Shown here in pieces: positions 25,431-35,546 of a stretch of DNA of 64,000 nt (the first letter of the stretch is position 1; each line of letters begins with the position of its first letter). Made by a program: the position numbers and the translations under genes. The DNA is from GCA-2733415 sp049609325. Lineage in GTDB: Bacteria > Bacteroidota > Bacteroidia > Flavobacteriales > Flavobacteriaceae. The notes below the pieces were generated by a model. It was not told where the DNA came from, did no database searches, and worked only from the letters and a program-made list of their open reading frames with translations. The stretch covers positions 1-64,000 of the forward strand of contig JBMYYK010000005.1 of NCBI GenBank assembly GCA_049609325.1, written 5' to 3'.

Positions 25431-28400
25431 ATGAGTGAAAATACGTTTGTTGTTTATAATGCATCTGCAGGGTCTGGAAAGACATATACTTTAGTGAGGT
25501 CATATTTAAAAGCACTATTTTCTTCAAGAGATATTCATAAATACAAGCGTATTTTGGCAATCACCTTTACTAATAAGGCGGTTGCTGAAATGAAAGGGCG
25601 AATTTTAGATAATTTAAAGGCATTTTCTGACCCCAAAATAGTATCTGAGTCTGTGCCTGACAACTTAAAGGATGCACGACAAGTATTTGATGCCTTAACT
25701 GAAGATTTGCAAATTTCTCAAGAAGAGCTGCATAAGAAGGCGATTAAAACTCAGGGGGCAATTTTAAATAATTATGCAGCTTTTGATGTTGTAACTATTG
25801 ATACGTTTACACATCGGTTAATACGGACATTCGCATATGATTTAAAATTACCACAAAATTTTGAGGTGGCTTTAGATACAGAAGAGGTGTTGCAAGAGGC
25901 AGTTAATAATGTTTTGAACAAAGTAGGTGAAGATGATAACTTAACTAAATTACTTATAGATTTTGCTGTTCAAAAAGCAGACGATGATAAAAGTTGGGAC
26001 ATTTCTTTAGATTTATATAACGTATCTAAGTTATTGTTAAATGAAAATGAAGCAAAACATTTAAAGGCATTTAAAGATAAAACTTTAGATGATTTTGAAA
26101 TGCTAAAAACGACCTTGTCAAAAAAAATAAAAACTGCAGAAGAAAAAATAGTAAAAATTGCAGAAAACAGGTTGCTAGACTTTGAGAGTAAAGGTATAGT
26201 AGAAGGGGATTTAAAGCCTGTGTTTGGCTATTTTACAAAATTAGTACAGCTGAATTTTAAGATAAAATATGATGCAGTTTGGCAAACTAAGTTGATTAAT
26301 GGAGATGCTATATACCCTAAAAGAATAGCCTCTGGAAACGGTAAGTTAATTGATGAAATTCAATCAGAAATCGCATCAGATTTTGAGGAGACCAAAACGT
26401 TGTTTTATGAACTTTCATTTCTGAGAAACTTTAAAAAGAATGTTGTGCCACTTTCGGTTCTTAATATAGTGCATCAGGAAATTGAACGCATAAAAGAAGA
26501 GCAGAATATTTTATTAATTTCAGAGTTTAATCACATCATTTCCAATGAAATAAAAAATCAGCCAACACCATTTATTTATGAGCGCATTGGTGAGCGGTAT
26601 TCAAATTATTTTATTGATGAGTTTCAGGATACATCAGAGCTGCAATGGCAGAATTTAATTCCGCTAGCAGAAAACGCATTAGCATCTGAACCCATTGGTC
26701 CAGAACAAAACTCATTACTAATTGTAGGCGATGCAAAGCAAGCTATCTACCGTTGGAGAGGAGGTAAGCCCGAACAGTTTATAGATTTATATGAAGGTAA
26801 AAGACCGTTTTTTATAGAAAATCAGGTTGAGAATTTAGATACGAATTATAGGAGTTATAGTGAAGTAATTAAGTTCAATAATAATTTTTTTAGTTATTTA
26901 TCCAATAAGTTTCATGATGCAACGCATCAGCGTCTTTATAAAGAAGGTAACCAACAAAAAACCACTGCTAAAAATGGAGGGTACGTAAACATTTCTTTTG
27001 TAGATAATGTGGTTGAAGAAGAGGCGGTTGAGCAATATCAAGACAAGGTATTTAAAACTATTCAGAATGTATTAGATCAAGGGTTCTGTAAGGCAGACAT
27101 ATGTATTATTACACGAACAAAGAAAAGCGGAATTGCTATTGCAGACTATTTAGCTGAGCATAAAATTGATATTATATCTTCAGAGACCTTACTGCTGAGC
27201 AAGTCTGAAGAAGTCCGGTTTATCATTTCGTTTTTACAATATATTGTATACCCTCAAAATAAAATTGTGAAAATTGAGGTGCTAAAGTATCTTTATAAAA
27301 AGATGAACGTTGCAGATGGAGAACACATGTTTTATACGTGTTTTATTAATTTGTCTCCTCGAGAGTTTTTTGAACAATTAGCAGAACAATATCAAGTAAA
27401 TTTTGACTTCAATAGTGTTGAAACTCTACCTTTTTACGAATTGGTAGAACAAGTGATAAGAACATTTAATTTAGTAAAAAAATCTAACGCATATGTACAG
27501 TATTTTCTCGATGAAGTGCAATTATTTGCACAAAAAAAGAGTACAGGTATTCATGGGTTTTTGGAGTATTGGGAGCTAAAAAAAGATAAGCTCAGTATAG
27601 TTGCTCCAAATGGTGGAGATGCCGTTACACTTATGACTATTCATAAATCTAAAGGGTTAGAATTTCCGGTTGTCATCTTACCATTTGCGGAGTTAGACGT
27701 TTTTAAAGAAACAAATCCTACAATTTGGTATCCTATTAAGGAAGACGAATTTAATGGGTTTTCTGAAGCATTTTTAAACTTTAATAAAGATGTGGAAAGT
27801 TTCGGTAAAACGGGTCAAATATTGTGGAAAAATAGACGCACACAGTTAGAGTTAGATAATATTAATTTGCTATATGTGGCTTTAACTAGGCCAAGAGAGC
27901 AGCTGTATATTATTTCTAAAAATAATGTTGACAAAGCTGGTGCAGAAAAAGATAATTTCTTTTCAGGGTTTTTTATTGGTTACCTAAAAAGCATAGGAGT
28001 ATGGCATGAAAATACTGTAGATTATGAGTTTGGTAGTACAGTTAAAAATTCTTCAGCTACTGAAATTGGTATCCCGAAAGAACTGGGATTTATATCGTCC
28101 TCTAGAATGAACCATAATTTATCAGTTTTAACTAAAAATGGATATTTATGGGATACAAATCAGCAAGAAGCTATTGAACGAGGAAACTTGATGCATTTAA
28201 TTCTTTCAAAAATAAAATATAAATCAGATGTAAACATGGTGTTTGAAGAGTTAGAGTCTGAAGGTACAATCAATCCACAACAATCTGATAATTTAAGGGA
28301 GTTAATAATGAACGTAATTACGAATCCTGGGTTGTCAGAATATTTCGAAGTGGGTGAAGAGGTGTATAATGAACGTCCTATTTTAACAAAAGAGGGCGGT

Positions 28401-28598
28401 GTGTTAATTCCAGACAGGTTAAATATTAAGAACAATGTTGTTTCAATAATAGACTACAAAACCGGGAGTTATAATATCAAACATGAACACCAAGTCAATA
28501 CATATGAAAATGCCTTATTAGAAATGAACTATACAATTGGCAAAAAAATGTTAGTGTATTTGGCAGATGAAATTAAAATAGTTGATGTGTGCAGCTAA
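25431..28598 (+). CDS. AddA-like UvrD/REP helicase-nuclease
   Basis: The 1055-residue protein has superfamily 1A helicase motifs: Walker A ASAGSGKTYTL (about 10), motif Ia ITFTNKAVAEMK, motif II FIDEFQDTSELQW (about 395), motif III GDAKQAIYRWRGG, motif V TIHKSKGLEFPVVILP, and motif VI VALTRPREQLY. A C-terminal PD-(D/E)XK nuclease core carries IIDYKTG (about 1005). This is the architecture of AddA, which processes double-strand breaks with AddB before RecA loading. A matching AddB-like gene lies 2.9 kb downstream, after kbl and ompA. Confidence 0.9.
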   Translation: MSENTFVVYNASAGSGKTYTLVRSYLKALFSSRDIHKYKRILAITFTNKAVAEMKGRILDNLKAFSDPKIVSESVPDNLKDARQVFDALTEDLQISQEELHKKAIKTQGAILNNYAAFDVVTIDTFTHRLIRTFAYDLKLPQNFEVALDTEEVLQEAVNNVLNKVGEDDNLTKLLIDFAVQKADDDKSWDISLDLYNVSKLLLNENEAKHLKAFKDKTLDDFEMLKTTLSKKIKTAEEKIVKIAENRLLDFESKGIVEGDLKPVFGYFTKLVQLNFKIKYDAVWQTKLINGDAIYPKRIASGNGKLIDEIQSEIASDFEETKTLFYELSFLRNFKKNVVPLSVLNIVHQEIERIKEEQNILLISEFNHIISNEIKNQPTPFIYERIGERYSNYFIDEFQDTSELQWQNLIPLAENALASEPIGPEQNSLLIVGDAKQAIYRWRGGKPEQFIDLYEGKRPFFIENQVENLDTNYRSYSEVIKFNNNFFSYLSNKFHDATHQRLYKEGNQQKTTAKNGGYVNISFVDNVVEEEAVEQYQDKVFKTIQNVLDQGFCKADICIITRTKKSGIAIADYLAEHKIDIISSETLLLSKSEEVRFIISFLQYIVYPQNKIVKIEVLKYLYKKMNVADGEHMFYTCFINLSPREFFEQLAEQYQVNFDFNSVETLPFYELVEQVIRTFNLVKKSNAYVQYFLDEVQLFAQKKSTGIHGFLEYWELKKDKLSIVAPNGGDAVTLMTIHKSKGLEFPVVILPFAELDVFKETNPTIWYPIKEDEFNGFSEAFLNFNKDVESFGKTGQILWKNRRTQLELDNINLLYVALTRPREQLYIISKNNVDKAGAEKDNFFSGFFIGYLKSIGVWHENTVDYEFGSTVKNSSATEIGIPKELGFISSSRMNHNLSVLTKNGYLWDTNQQEAIERGNLMHLILSKIKYKSDVNMVFEELESEGTINPQQSDNLRELIMNVITNPGLSEYFEVGEEVYNERPILTKEGGVLIPDRLNIKNNVVSIIDYKTGSYNIKHEHQVNTYENALLEMNYTIGKKMLVYLADEIKIVDVCS

Positions 28599-28661
28599 TT
28601 TCAAAATAATTACATTTGTCAATGTAAAATTTCAAAAAAGGATTCACGTAAAATATAAGTT

Positions 28662-29855
28662 ATGTACGGAAAAATAAAAGATCATTTAAAGCAAGAAATT
28701 CAAGATATAAAAGACAGCGGATTATATAAAAAGGAGCGTATTATTACAACACCGCAAGATGCAGTAATAAAAATATCTACCGGAGAAGAGGTTATAAATT
28801 TTTGTGCAAACAACTATTTAGGGTTGTCGTCACACCCTGAGGTTGTTCAGGCTGCTAAAAATGCTATGGACACTCATGGTTTTGGGATGTCATCTGTGCG
28901 TTTCATATGTGGTACACAAGATATTCATAAAGAACTGGAACAAAAAATAGCAAATTTTTACGGAACAGAAGATACCATATTATACGCAGCTGCTTTTGAT
29001 GCAAATGGAGGAGTGTTTGAGCCGTTATTAGGAAAAGAAGATGCAATTATATCGGATTCTTTAAACCATGCCTCTATTATTGATGGTGTGCGTTTATGTA
29101 AAGCGGCTCGTTACCGTTACCAGAATAGTGATATGGCAGATTTAGAAACGCAATTGATTGCTGCTAACGAAAACGGAGCACGGTTTAAAATTATTGTAAC
29201 TGACGGTGTGTTTTCTATGGATGGTATTGTAGCGCCTTTAGATCAAATTTGTGATTTGGCAGATAAATATGATGCTATGGTGATGATAGATGAATGTCAT
29301 TCAGCTGGATTTATTGGAGAAACCGGTCGTGGTACACTTGAGGCAAAAGGCGTTTTAGATCGTATAGATATTATCACGGGTACTTTAGGTAAAGCCTTAG
29401 GTGGTGCTATGGGAGGATATACTACAGGTAAAAAGGAAGTCATAGATATTTTACGTCAGCGTTCAAGACCATATTTATTTTCTAACTCGTTAGCACCAGC
29501 AATAGTTGGCGCATCAATTAAAGTGTTTGACATGTTAGACAAGGATACCACTTTAAGGGATAAGTTAGAATGGAATACTAATTACTTTAAAAAAGGAATG
29601 AAGGCAGCTGGGTTGGATATTGTAGAGGGAGATTCAGCGATTGTACCTGTAATGTTGTATGATGCAAAACTGTCGCAAACAATGGCAGATAGACTTTTAG
29701 AAGAAGGAATTTATGTTATTGGGTTCTTTTACCCAGTTGTACCAAAAGGAAAAGCGAGAATTAGAGTGCAACTATCTGCAGCACATGATAAAGCACACTT
29801 AGACAGGGCAATAGCAGCATTTACAAAGGTTGCGAAAGAGTTAAATGTAATTTAA
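28662..29855 (+). CDS. kbl: Glycine C-acetyltransferase (2-amino-3-ketobutyrate CoA ligase)
   Basis: The 397-residue PLP enzyme of the alpha-oxoamine synthase family splits 2-amino-3-oxobutyrate with CoA into glycine and acetyl-CoA during threonine breakdown. The PLP lysine is in TGTLGKALGGAMGGYT (about 245), with DECHSAGFIG and SDSLNHASIIDG upstream. Length and start (MYGKIKDHLKQEI) match Kbl. Threonine dehydrogenase, its usual partner, is not in the window. TACATTTG (28611-28618) upstream is a -7 candidate. Confidence 0.93.
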   Translation: MYGKIKDHLKQEIQDIKDSGLYKKERIITTPQDAVIKISTGEEVINFCANNYLGLSSHPEVVQAAKNAMDTHGFGMSSVRFICGTQDIHKELEQKIANFYGTEDTILYAAAFDANGGVFEPLLGKEDAIISDSLNHASIIDGVRLCKAARYRYQNSDMADLETQLIAANENGARFKIIVTDGVFSMDGIVAPLDQICDLADKYDAMVMIDECHSAGFIGETGRGTLEAKGVLDRIDIITGTLGKALGGAMGGYTTGKKEVIDILRQRSRPYLFSNSLAPAIVGASIKVFDMLDKDTTLRDKLEWNTNYFKKGMKAAGLDIVEGDSAIVPVMLYDAKLSQTMADRLLEEGIYVIGFFYPVVPKGKARIRVQLSAAHDKAHLDRAIAAFTKVAKELNVI

Positions 29856-29910
29856 TATAAAAAAAACACAGTTCAGTTGCCTAAAAAAGATAAAATTAAT
29901 TACTTAAATT

Positions 29911-29941
29911 TTTGTTAATAACTTTTTAGGTACTACATTTG
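29911..29941 (+). promoter_or_regulatory. Promoter of the OmpA-family gene
   Basis: TTTG (29911-29914), 19 bases, then TACATTTG (29934-29941) is an exact match to the Bacteroidota consensus, followed by a leader of about 30 bases. This fits strong expression. Confidence 0.78.
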
Positions 29942-29975
29942 CTGAGATTAACACTTAAAATTAAACTTGATTAAT

Positions 29976-31394
29976 ATGAAACAATTTAGTAAAATATTAG
30001 CTGCATGCGCCTTAGCTTTTGGTGTGAGCGCTAATGCACAAACTGAAGACAACCCATGGGCAGTGACAGTTGGAGCAAACGCTGTAAACTACTTCTCTGC
30101 TGGAAACGAAGGTACTGTTGGAAATTCAGGAAACAATGAAGCAACAATGTTCACTGAATTTTTTAATGCAGCAGACCAATGGAACATGGTTCCATCATTA
30201 TCACACTTATCTGTTGCTCGTTATATGGGTAGTGGTGTAAGTATTGATGTAACAGGAACATTCAACAAAATCAACCAATTTGGTAATAAAGAAGGTGAAG
30301 ACAACATTCTTATTTCACCAGATGATGTTGATGGTGAAGTATATATCGGTTTAGATTTAGGTGTTAACTATCACTTAAATACATTATGGAATGGTATGGA
30401 TTGGTTAGATCCTTATGTACGTGCTAATGCAGGTAATAACTGGATGATGAGAGAAAGCAGTTTAGTTGCTGGTGGAGGTTTAGGTATTAACTTCTGGTTA
30501 AACAATAACGTTGCTTTAAAAGTACAATCTGTATATAAAAATAACTTTGCTGAAGAGTTAGAAAATGCTAACTATTTCCAAAACACATTAGGTTTAACTT
30601 TCGCATTCGGAGGTACTGATACTGACGGTGATGGAATATATGACAAATACGACGCTTGTCCAGAAGTGCCAGGATTAGAAGAGTTTAAAGGATGTCCTGA
30701 TACTGATGGAGACGGAATTGAAGACGCTAAAGATGACTGTCCAGAAGTACCTGGTTTACCTGAGTACAATGGATGTGCTGATACTGACGGAGATGGTGTA
30801 TCTGACAACAAAGACGAGTGTGTTGACGTTGCTGGTTTAAAAGAATTAGCAGGATGTCCAGATGCAGATGCAGATGGTATTGCTGATGGTAAAGATGGTT
30901 GTCCTGAAGTAGCTGGACCAGCTGCTAACAACGGATGCCCTTGGCCAGATACTGATGGTGATTCAGTTTTAGATAAAGATGATCAATGTCCTAAAGTAGC
31001 TGGAACAGTTGCTAACAACGGATGTCCAGAAGCTACAGAAGAAGTAGTTAAGAAATTAAATGACTATGCTAAAACAATCTTATTTGATTCAGGTAAAGCA
31101 TCTTTCAAAGAGCAAGCATACGAAGCTTTAAAAGCGATGAATGCAATCTTTAAAGAATACCCAACTGCTAAATTTGATTTAGGTGGTCATACTGATAGTG
31201 CAGGTAGTGCAAAAAGCAACCAATTATTATCTGAAAGAAGAGTAAATGCTGTAAGAGACTGGTTCGTATCTAATGGTATTGCTGCTGACAGATTAACTGC
31301 TACTGGATATGGAGAAACTACTCCAATTGACACTAACAGAACAAGAGCTGGTAGAGCAAACAACAGAAGAGTAGAGGTTAAATTAGCTAAGTAA
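29976..31394 (+). CDS. OmpA family outer-membrane protein with thrombospondin type 3 repeats
   Basis: The 472-residue protein has a signal peptide (MKQFSKILAACALAFG..., cut after NAQ) and an N-terminal beta-barrel (about 25-210). Five calcium-binding TSP3 repeats of the DTDGDGI...CPEV type (about 215-355) follow. A C-terminal OmpA domain (about 360-472) has the peptidoglycan-binding Asp and Arg in GGHTDSAG and RTRAGRANNRRVEV. It links the outer membrane to the cell wall and is probably abundant: strong promoter, strong terminator and regular codon choice. I start at ATG 29976; an in-frame TTG at 29967 lies closer to the promoter and adds three residues before the signal peptide. Confidence 0.94.
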   Translation: MKQFSKILAACALAFGVSANAQTEDNPWAVTVGANAVNYFSAGNEGTVGNSGNNEATMFTEFFNAADQWNMVPSLSHLSVARYMGSGVSIDVTGTFNKINQFGNKEGEDNILISPDDVDGEVYIGLDLGVNYHLNTLWNGMDWLDPYVRANAGNNWMMRESSLVAGGGLGINFWLNNNVALKVQSVYKNNFAEELENANYFQNTLGLTFAFGGTDTDGDGIYDKYDACPEVPGLEEFKGCPDTDGDGIEDAKDDCPEVPGLPEYNGCADTDGDGVSDNKDECVDVAGLKELAGCPDADADGIADGKDGCPEVAGPAANNGCPWPDTDGDSVLDKDDQCPKVAGTVANNGCPEATEEVVKKLNDYAKTILFDSGKASFKEQAYEALKAMNAIFKEYPTAKFDLGGHTDSAGSAKSNQLLSERRVNAVRDWFVSNGIAADRLTATGYGETTPIDTNRTRAGRANNRRVEVKLAK

Positions 31395-31418
31395 TTTAAT
31401 TTCCTCAAAATAAATTTG

Positions 31419-31449
31419 AAAGCGCCTCGGTAATCGAGGCGCTTTTTTT
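31419..31449 (+). terminator. Rho-independent terminator after ompA
   Basis: AAAGCGCCTCG and CGAGGCGCTTT pair around GTAAT, followed by a T-rich tail. Confidence 0.92.
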
Positions 31450-31460
31450 ATTTTTACTAA

Positions 31461-34193
31461 ATGCAGAGTTTTATAGCCAAGTGTTTAGAAAAAATTGCGA
31501 TTGATGATAAAGCCATCAGTCAAGTAGTTTTTGTATTACCTAGTAAACGTGCCGGAGTATTCCTAAAAAAAGAGTTGTCTAACTACTACAAAAACTCTAC
31601 GTTTTTTCTTCCTAAAATTATAAGTATAGAAGAGCTTATAGAAGCCATTTCAGGACTAAAAACCCTCTCTAATACCGAAACTCTTTTTGAGTTTTATAAA
31701 GTGTATACTGCAATAACCTCTCAAGAGGAGCTCGATAGTTTTGAGTCGTTTTCAACATGGGCACAAATACTGTTACATGACTTTAATGAAATTGATCGTT
31801 ATAAAATTGAAGGAGAAACCTTCTTTCAAAATTTATCAAGTATAAAGCAAATTGAACATTGGTCACCTAATGAAGAACCAACCGAATTAATAAAAAAATA
31901 CTTAGGGTTTTGGGAGAGTTCCTATTTGTATTATCAAAACCTATATGATAGCTTGTTATCTAGTAACTTGGGATATCAAGGCCTAGTATATAAAGAAGCC
32001 GCAGAACAGATAGAGTACTATATTCAAAACACCACATCACGGCATTATTTTTTAGGTTTCAATGCATTAAATAAGTGTGAAGAAGTTATTATTCAAGAGC
32101 TTTTACATCAAGATTTAGCTACAGTTATTTGGGATGTTGACGAGTTATTATTTAATTCACCTACACAGAATTCTTCTAATTTTTTACACAAATACAAGAA
32201 AGAATGGAAGTATTATTTCACTAATGAGTTCTCTATACGGTCTAATGATTTTTCGTCAAATAAGAATATTGACGTGTATGCCTTACCTAAGAATATTGGT
32301 CAGGTAAAACAGGTGGGGCAGGTATTAAGTCAATTGTCTGAAGACGAACTTAAAGAAACTGCTGTTGTTTTAGGTGACGAATCGTTGCTTTTACCATTGT
32401 TAAATTCATTACCACAAAATGTCAAGAGTATAAACATCACGATGGGAATGCCTCTGCGAGATATTCCTTTAGCATCTTTTTTTGAATGTGTATTTCAATT
32501 ATATATAAAGCAATCTGGTGATCGTTTTTACTTTAAAAAACTATTGAATCTTTTAAATAATAACTATACTAAGCTATTGTTTGGTACTGAGACGGTTCAT
32601 CAATTTATTGAATATATTCAGGTTAATAATCTTACTAGCTTAGCGCATTCTGAGATTAAAAGTCATTTAAATATTGATGAGCAATATGCTAAATTGTTTA
32701 GTTTAAACAACGATGTTTCTGATGTTATAGATGTATTTCAGAATGTAATATTAGGTTTAAAAACTCAAGTATCAGATCAATTAAATTTAGAATATTTATA
32801 TCGCTTCAATGAGGTATTTAATGTGTTAAAAAGACAGCACAGTAAGTATAAAATATTAAACACATTAGAAGGGTTATATGGAATATATAAAGAGGTACTA
32901 AATACAGAAACCTTAGATTTTAGAGGTGAACCAATACAAGGTTTGCAAATTATGGGAGTATTAGAATCACGGGTGTTAGATTTTAAACGCGTTATACTAA
33001 CTTCTGTAAATGAAGGTATATTACCATCTGGTAAAACCCACAATTCTTTTATTCCATTTGATTTGAAATTAGAGTTCAAATTACCAACATACTATGAAAA
33101 AGATGCGGTATATGCTTACCACTTCTTTAAACTATTGCAAAGGGCAGAATCCATATCATTATTATACAATACCGAACCAGATGGGTTGAATGCTGGCGAG
33201 AAAAGTAGGTTTTTGTTGCAACTAGAAACATTACTTGCCCCTAACCATGTGTTAAATCATCATATTTGCACACCAACAATTCCGCCAACTTCCAATGTTG
33301 AGCAAGTCATTGAAAAAGATGAAACGGTGTTAGAGCGTTTAAAAGTAATTGCTGATAAAGGCTTTTCACCTTCTGCATTAACACAATATATTAGAAATCC
33401 GATTGATTTTTACCACCAAAAGATTCTTTCTATATATGAAGAAAATGAGGTTGAAGAAACGGTTGCCGCTAACACACTTGGTACGATAGTACATAATACT
33501 TTAGAAGAGTTTTATAAGCCACTAGAGAATCATATCCTTACCAAAGAACTGATTAAGGAAATGGAGCGAAAAATTTCTAATGAGGTCGCACATCAATTTC
33601 AACAGGAATTTAAAAAAGGGAACATCTCAACTGGTAAAAACTTAATTATATATAATATTGCCAAGCGCTATGTGTCTAATTTCTTAAAACAGGAATTACA
33701 GTTATTGTCAAATCATCAAGAAGTCATTATTAGACATATTGAAGCCGATTTGAAAGCTGAAATAGACATTCCGGAAATTGACTTTCCTGTATATATCACA
33801 GGTAAAGTAGATAGGATTGATGAGGTAGATGGCGTGATTAGAATTATTGATTATAAAACAGGTAAAGTTGAACAGGGCAAGGTTGAATTGATCAATTGGG
33901 AAGATATTACTACAGATTATACAAAATACAGTAAACCATTTCAGATATTAACCTATGCCTACATGATGATGCAACAGAAACAGTTTACGCAACCCGTAGA
34001 AGCTGGTATTATATCGTTTAAAAATTTGAATGCTGGGTTTTTAAAGTTTAATAAAAAAGATAAAATAGGTCGTGGTGCTAATAAAGATGCTGTTATATCA
34101 CCAGATACATTAGATAATTTTTCAGTTGAATTAAAACAACTGATTATAGAAATATGCAATTTAAATATCCCATTTACAGAAAAAGAAGTTTAA
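31461..34193 (+). CDS. AddB-like PD-(D/E)XK nuclease family protein
   Basis: The 910-residue protein begins with an inactivated helicase-like region (VVFVLPSKRAGVFLKKEL at about 25, lacking a Walker A lysine). It ends with an AddB-type nuclease core in which TGKVDRIDEVDGVIRIIDYKTGK (about 780-803, quoted in parts: GKVDRID, RIIDYKTG) holds the catalytic Asp and Lys. It likely forms the second subunit of an AddAB-type break-processing complex with the 25431 product. It starts 12 bp after the ompA terminator, and the next gene begins 2 bp beyond its stop. Confidence 0.82.
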   Translation: MQSFIAKCLEKIAIDDKAISQVVFVLPSKRAGVFLKKELSNYYKNSTFFLPKIISIEELIEAISGLKTLSNTETLFEFYKVYTAITSQEELDSFESFSTWAQILLHDFNEIDRYKIEGETFFQNLSSIKQIEHWSPNEEPTELIKKYLGFWESSYLYYQNLYDSLLSSNLGYQGLVYKEAAEQIEYYIQNTTSRHYFLGFNALNKCEEVIIQELLHQDLATVIWDVDELLFNSPTQNSSNFLHKYKKEWKYYFTNEFSIRSNDFSSNKNIDVYALPKNIGQVKQVGQVLSQLSEDELKETAVVLGDESLLLPLLNSLPQNVKSINITMGMPLRDIPLASFFECVFQLYIKQSGDRFYFKKLLNLLNNNYTKLLFGTETVHQFIEYIQVNNLTSLAHSEIKSHLNIDEQYAKLFSLNNDVSDVIDVFQNVILGLKTQVSDQLNLEYLYRFNEVFNVLKRQHSKYKILNTLEGLYGIYKEVLNTETLDFRGEPIQGLQIMGVLESRVLDFKRVILTSVNEGILPSGKTHNSFIPFDLKLEFKLPTYYEKDAVYAYHFFKLLQRAESISLLYNTEPDGLNAGEKSRFLLQLETLLAPNHVLNHHICTPTIPPTSNVEQVIEKDETVLERLKVIADKGFSPSALTQYIRNPIDFYHQKILSIYEENEVEETVAANTLGTIVHNTLEEFYKPLENHILTKELIKEMERKISNEVAHQFQQEFKKGNISTGKNLIIYNIAKRYVSNFLKQELQLLSNHQEVIIRHIEADLKAEIDIPEIDFPVYITGKVDRIDEVDGVIRIIDYKTGKVEQGKVELINWEDITTDYTKYSKPFQILTYAYMMMQQKQFTQPVEAGIISFKNLNAGFLKFNKKDKIGRGANKDAVISPDTLDNFSVELKQLIIEICNLNIPFTEKEV

Positions 34194-34195
34194 AA

Positions 34196-35035
34196 ATGAT
34201 TAAAGACACCCAAGTCCTATCTCATAACAATAGAAAGCCTATTTTAACTGATGTTACCTATATTCAAAATCAGAGTAAAAAACCTATAGTCATATTCTGT
34301 CATGGTTATAAAGGGTTTAAAGATTGGGGATGCTGGAATTTATTAGCAGAACGTATTGCGCAATCTGATATGTTTGTTTTGAAGTTTAATTTTTCTCACA
34401 ATGGCGGAACAATTGAGCAACCCATAGATTTTCCAGATTTAAAAGCCTTTGGGGAAAATAATTTCTCAAAAGAATTAGATGATTTAAATGCGGTGATTAA
34501 TTGGATCACAAGTTCCAAAAATCCTTATAATGATGAAATAGATCATAACAATATCATACTCATTGGCCATTCAAGAGGTGGAGGTATAGTTACCATTAAA
34601 GCGTCAGAAGATAATCGCATTACAAAATTAGTTACTCTTGCAGGCGTATCAGATTATAAATCACGATTTCCAATAGGAGCTGAATTAGAGTATTGGAAAA
34701 AAGAAGGCGTTGCCTACATAGAAAACGCAAGAACAAAACAGCAAATGCCTCATGAAATTCAGTTTTATGAAGATTTTATTGCTAATGAAGAGCGCTTAAC
34801 CATATCTCGTGCTGCTAAAATGACCACTGTTCCGCATTTAATAATCCATGGTACTGCAGATGAAACTGTTCCTTTTGTTGAAGCAGAACAGCTTCATTCA
34901 TGGAATAACAACAGCGAATTATTTGTTATTGAAGACGCGAACCATGTTTTTGGAGGGAGTCACCCTTGGGCTCAAGATAGTTTACCAGATGATATGGAGT
35001 TAGCTGTAAATGAAATTATAAATTTCTGTAAGTAA
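34196..35035 (+). CDS. Alpha/beta hydrolase (dienelactone hydrolase-like)
   Basis: The 279-residue serine hydrolase has a visible triad: the nucleophile in GHSRGGG (about 130), Asp in HGTADETVPF (about 220) and His in DANHVFGG (about 248). The oxyanion region is FCHGYKGFKDWG. Substrate unknown; a cytoplasmic place is likely as there is no signal peptide. I start at ATG 34196; an in-frame ATG at 34154 would overlap the nuclease gene by 40 bases. The stop overlaps the next start by one base. Confidence 0.87.
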   Translation: MIKDTQVLSHNNRKPILTDVTYIQNQSKKPIVIFCHGYKGFKDWGCWNLLAERIAQSDMFVLKFNFSHNGGTIEQPIDFPDLKAFGENNFSKELDDLNAVINWITSSKNPYNDEIDHNNIILIGHSRGGGIVTIKASEDNRITKLVTLAGVSDYKSRFPIGAELEYWKKEGVAYIENARTKQQMPHEIQFYEDFIANEERLTISRAAKMTTVPHLIIHGTADETVPFVEAEQLHSWNNNSELFVIEDANHVFGGSHPWAQDSLPDDMELAVNEIINFCK

Positions 35036-35538
35036 TGGAAATTCATAAAGCCGTATTGAGAGATTTACCTGAGTTGGTAAAGGTTACACAGGCCTGTGCA
35101 AAAGCAATGATATCACAAGGCATTTACCAATGGAATGATGAGTATCCGTCTATAAGCGCATTTCAAAATGATGTTGCTTTAAATCAATTATGGGTTTTAA
35201 AAAATGATGATGCAATTATAGGGTCTGTTGTGATATCAAAAGTTATGGATGAGGAGTACTCGGCCATACAATGGTTAACTCCAAATAGAGATAATTGTTA
35301 CATACATCGTTTGGCAGTCCACCCAGATTATCAAGGGCAAGGTATGGCTCAACAACTAATGAATTTTGCCGAGAACTATGCTAAAAAGCATAAATTCGCG
35401 TCAGTAAGGTTAGATACCTTTAGCCAGAATGCTAGAAATAACAGATTTTACCAACAACGAGGGTATCAAAAGTTAGGCGATGTGTTTTTTCCTAAGCAGA
35501 GTACGTATCCTTTCCATTGCTATGAATTAACGCTATAA
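35035..35538 (+). CDS. GNAT family N-acetyltransferase
   Basis: The 167-residue acetyltransferase has the acetyl-CoA-binding motif LAVHPDYQGQGMAQQLM (about 98-114) and the C-terminal RLDTFSQNARNNRFYQQRGY. The substrate, protein or small amine, cannot be told. It overlaps the hydrolase gene by one base (TAATG) and precedes a MATE exporter by 8 bp, all one operon. Confidence 0.88.
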   Translation: MEIHKAVLRDLPELVKVTQACAKAMISQGIYQWNDEYPSISAFQNDVALNQLWVLKNDDAIIGSVVISKVMDEEYSAIQWLTPNRDNCYIHRLAVHPDYQGQGMAQQLMNFAENYAKKHKFASVRLDTFSQNARNNRFYQQRGYQKLGDVFFPKQSTYPFHCYELTL

Positions 35539-35546
35539 TATTAAAA

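Noticed and set aside
30572..30931. 119-codon minus-strand frame across the TSP3 repeats
   Set aside because: It is a shadow of the repeated coding sequence of ompA; its Ser/Pro periodicity mirrors the repeat.
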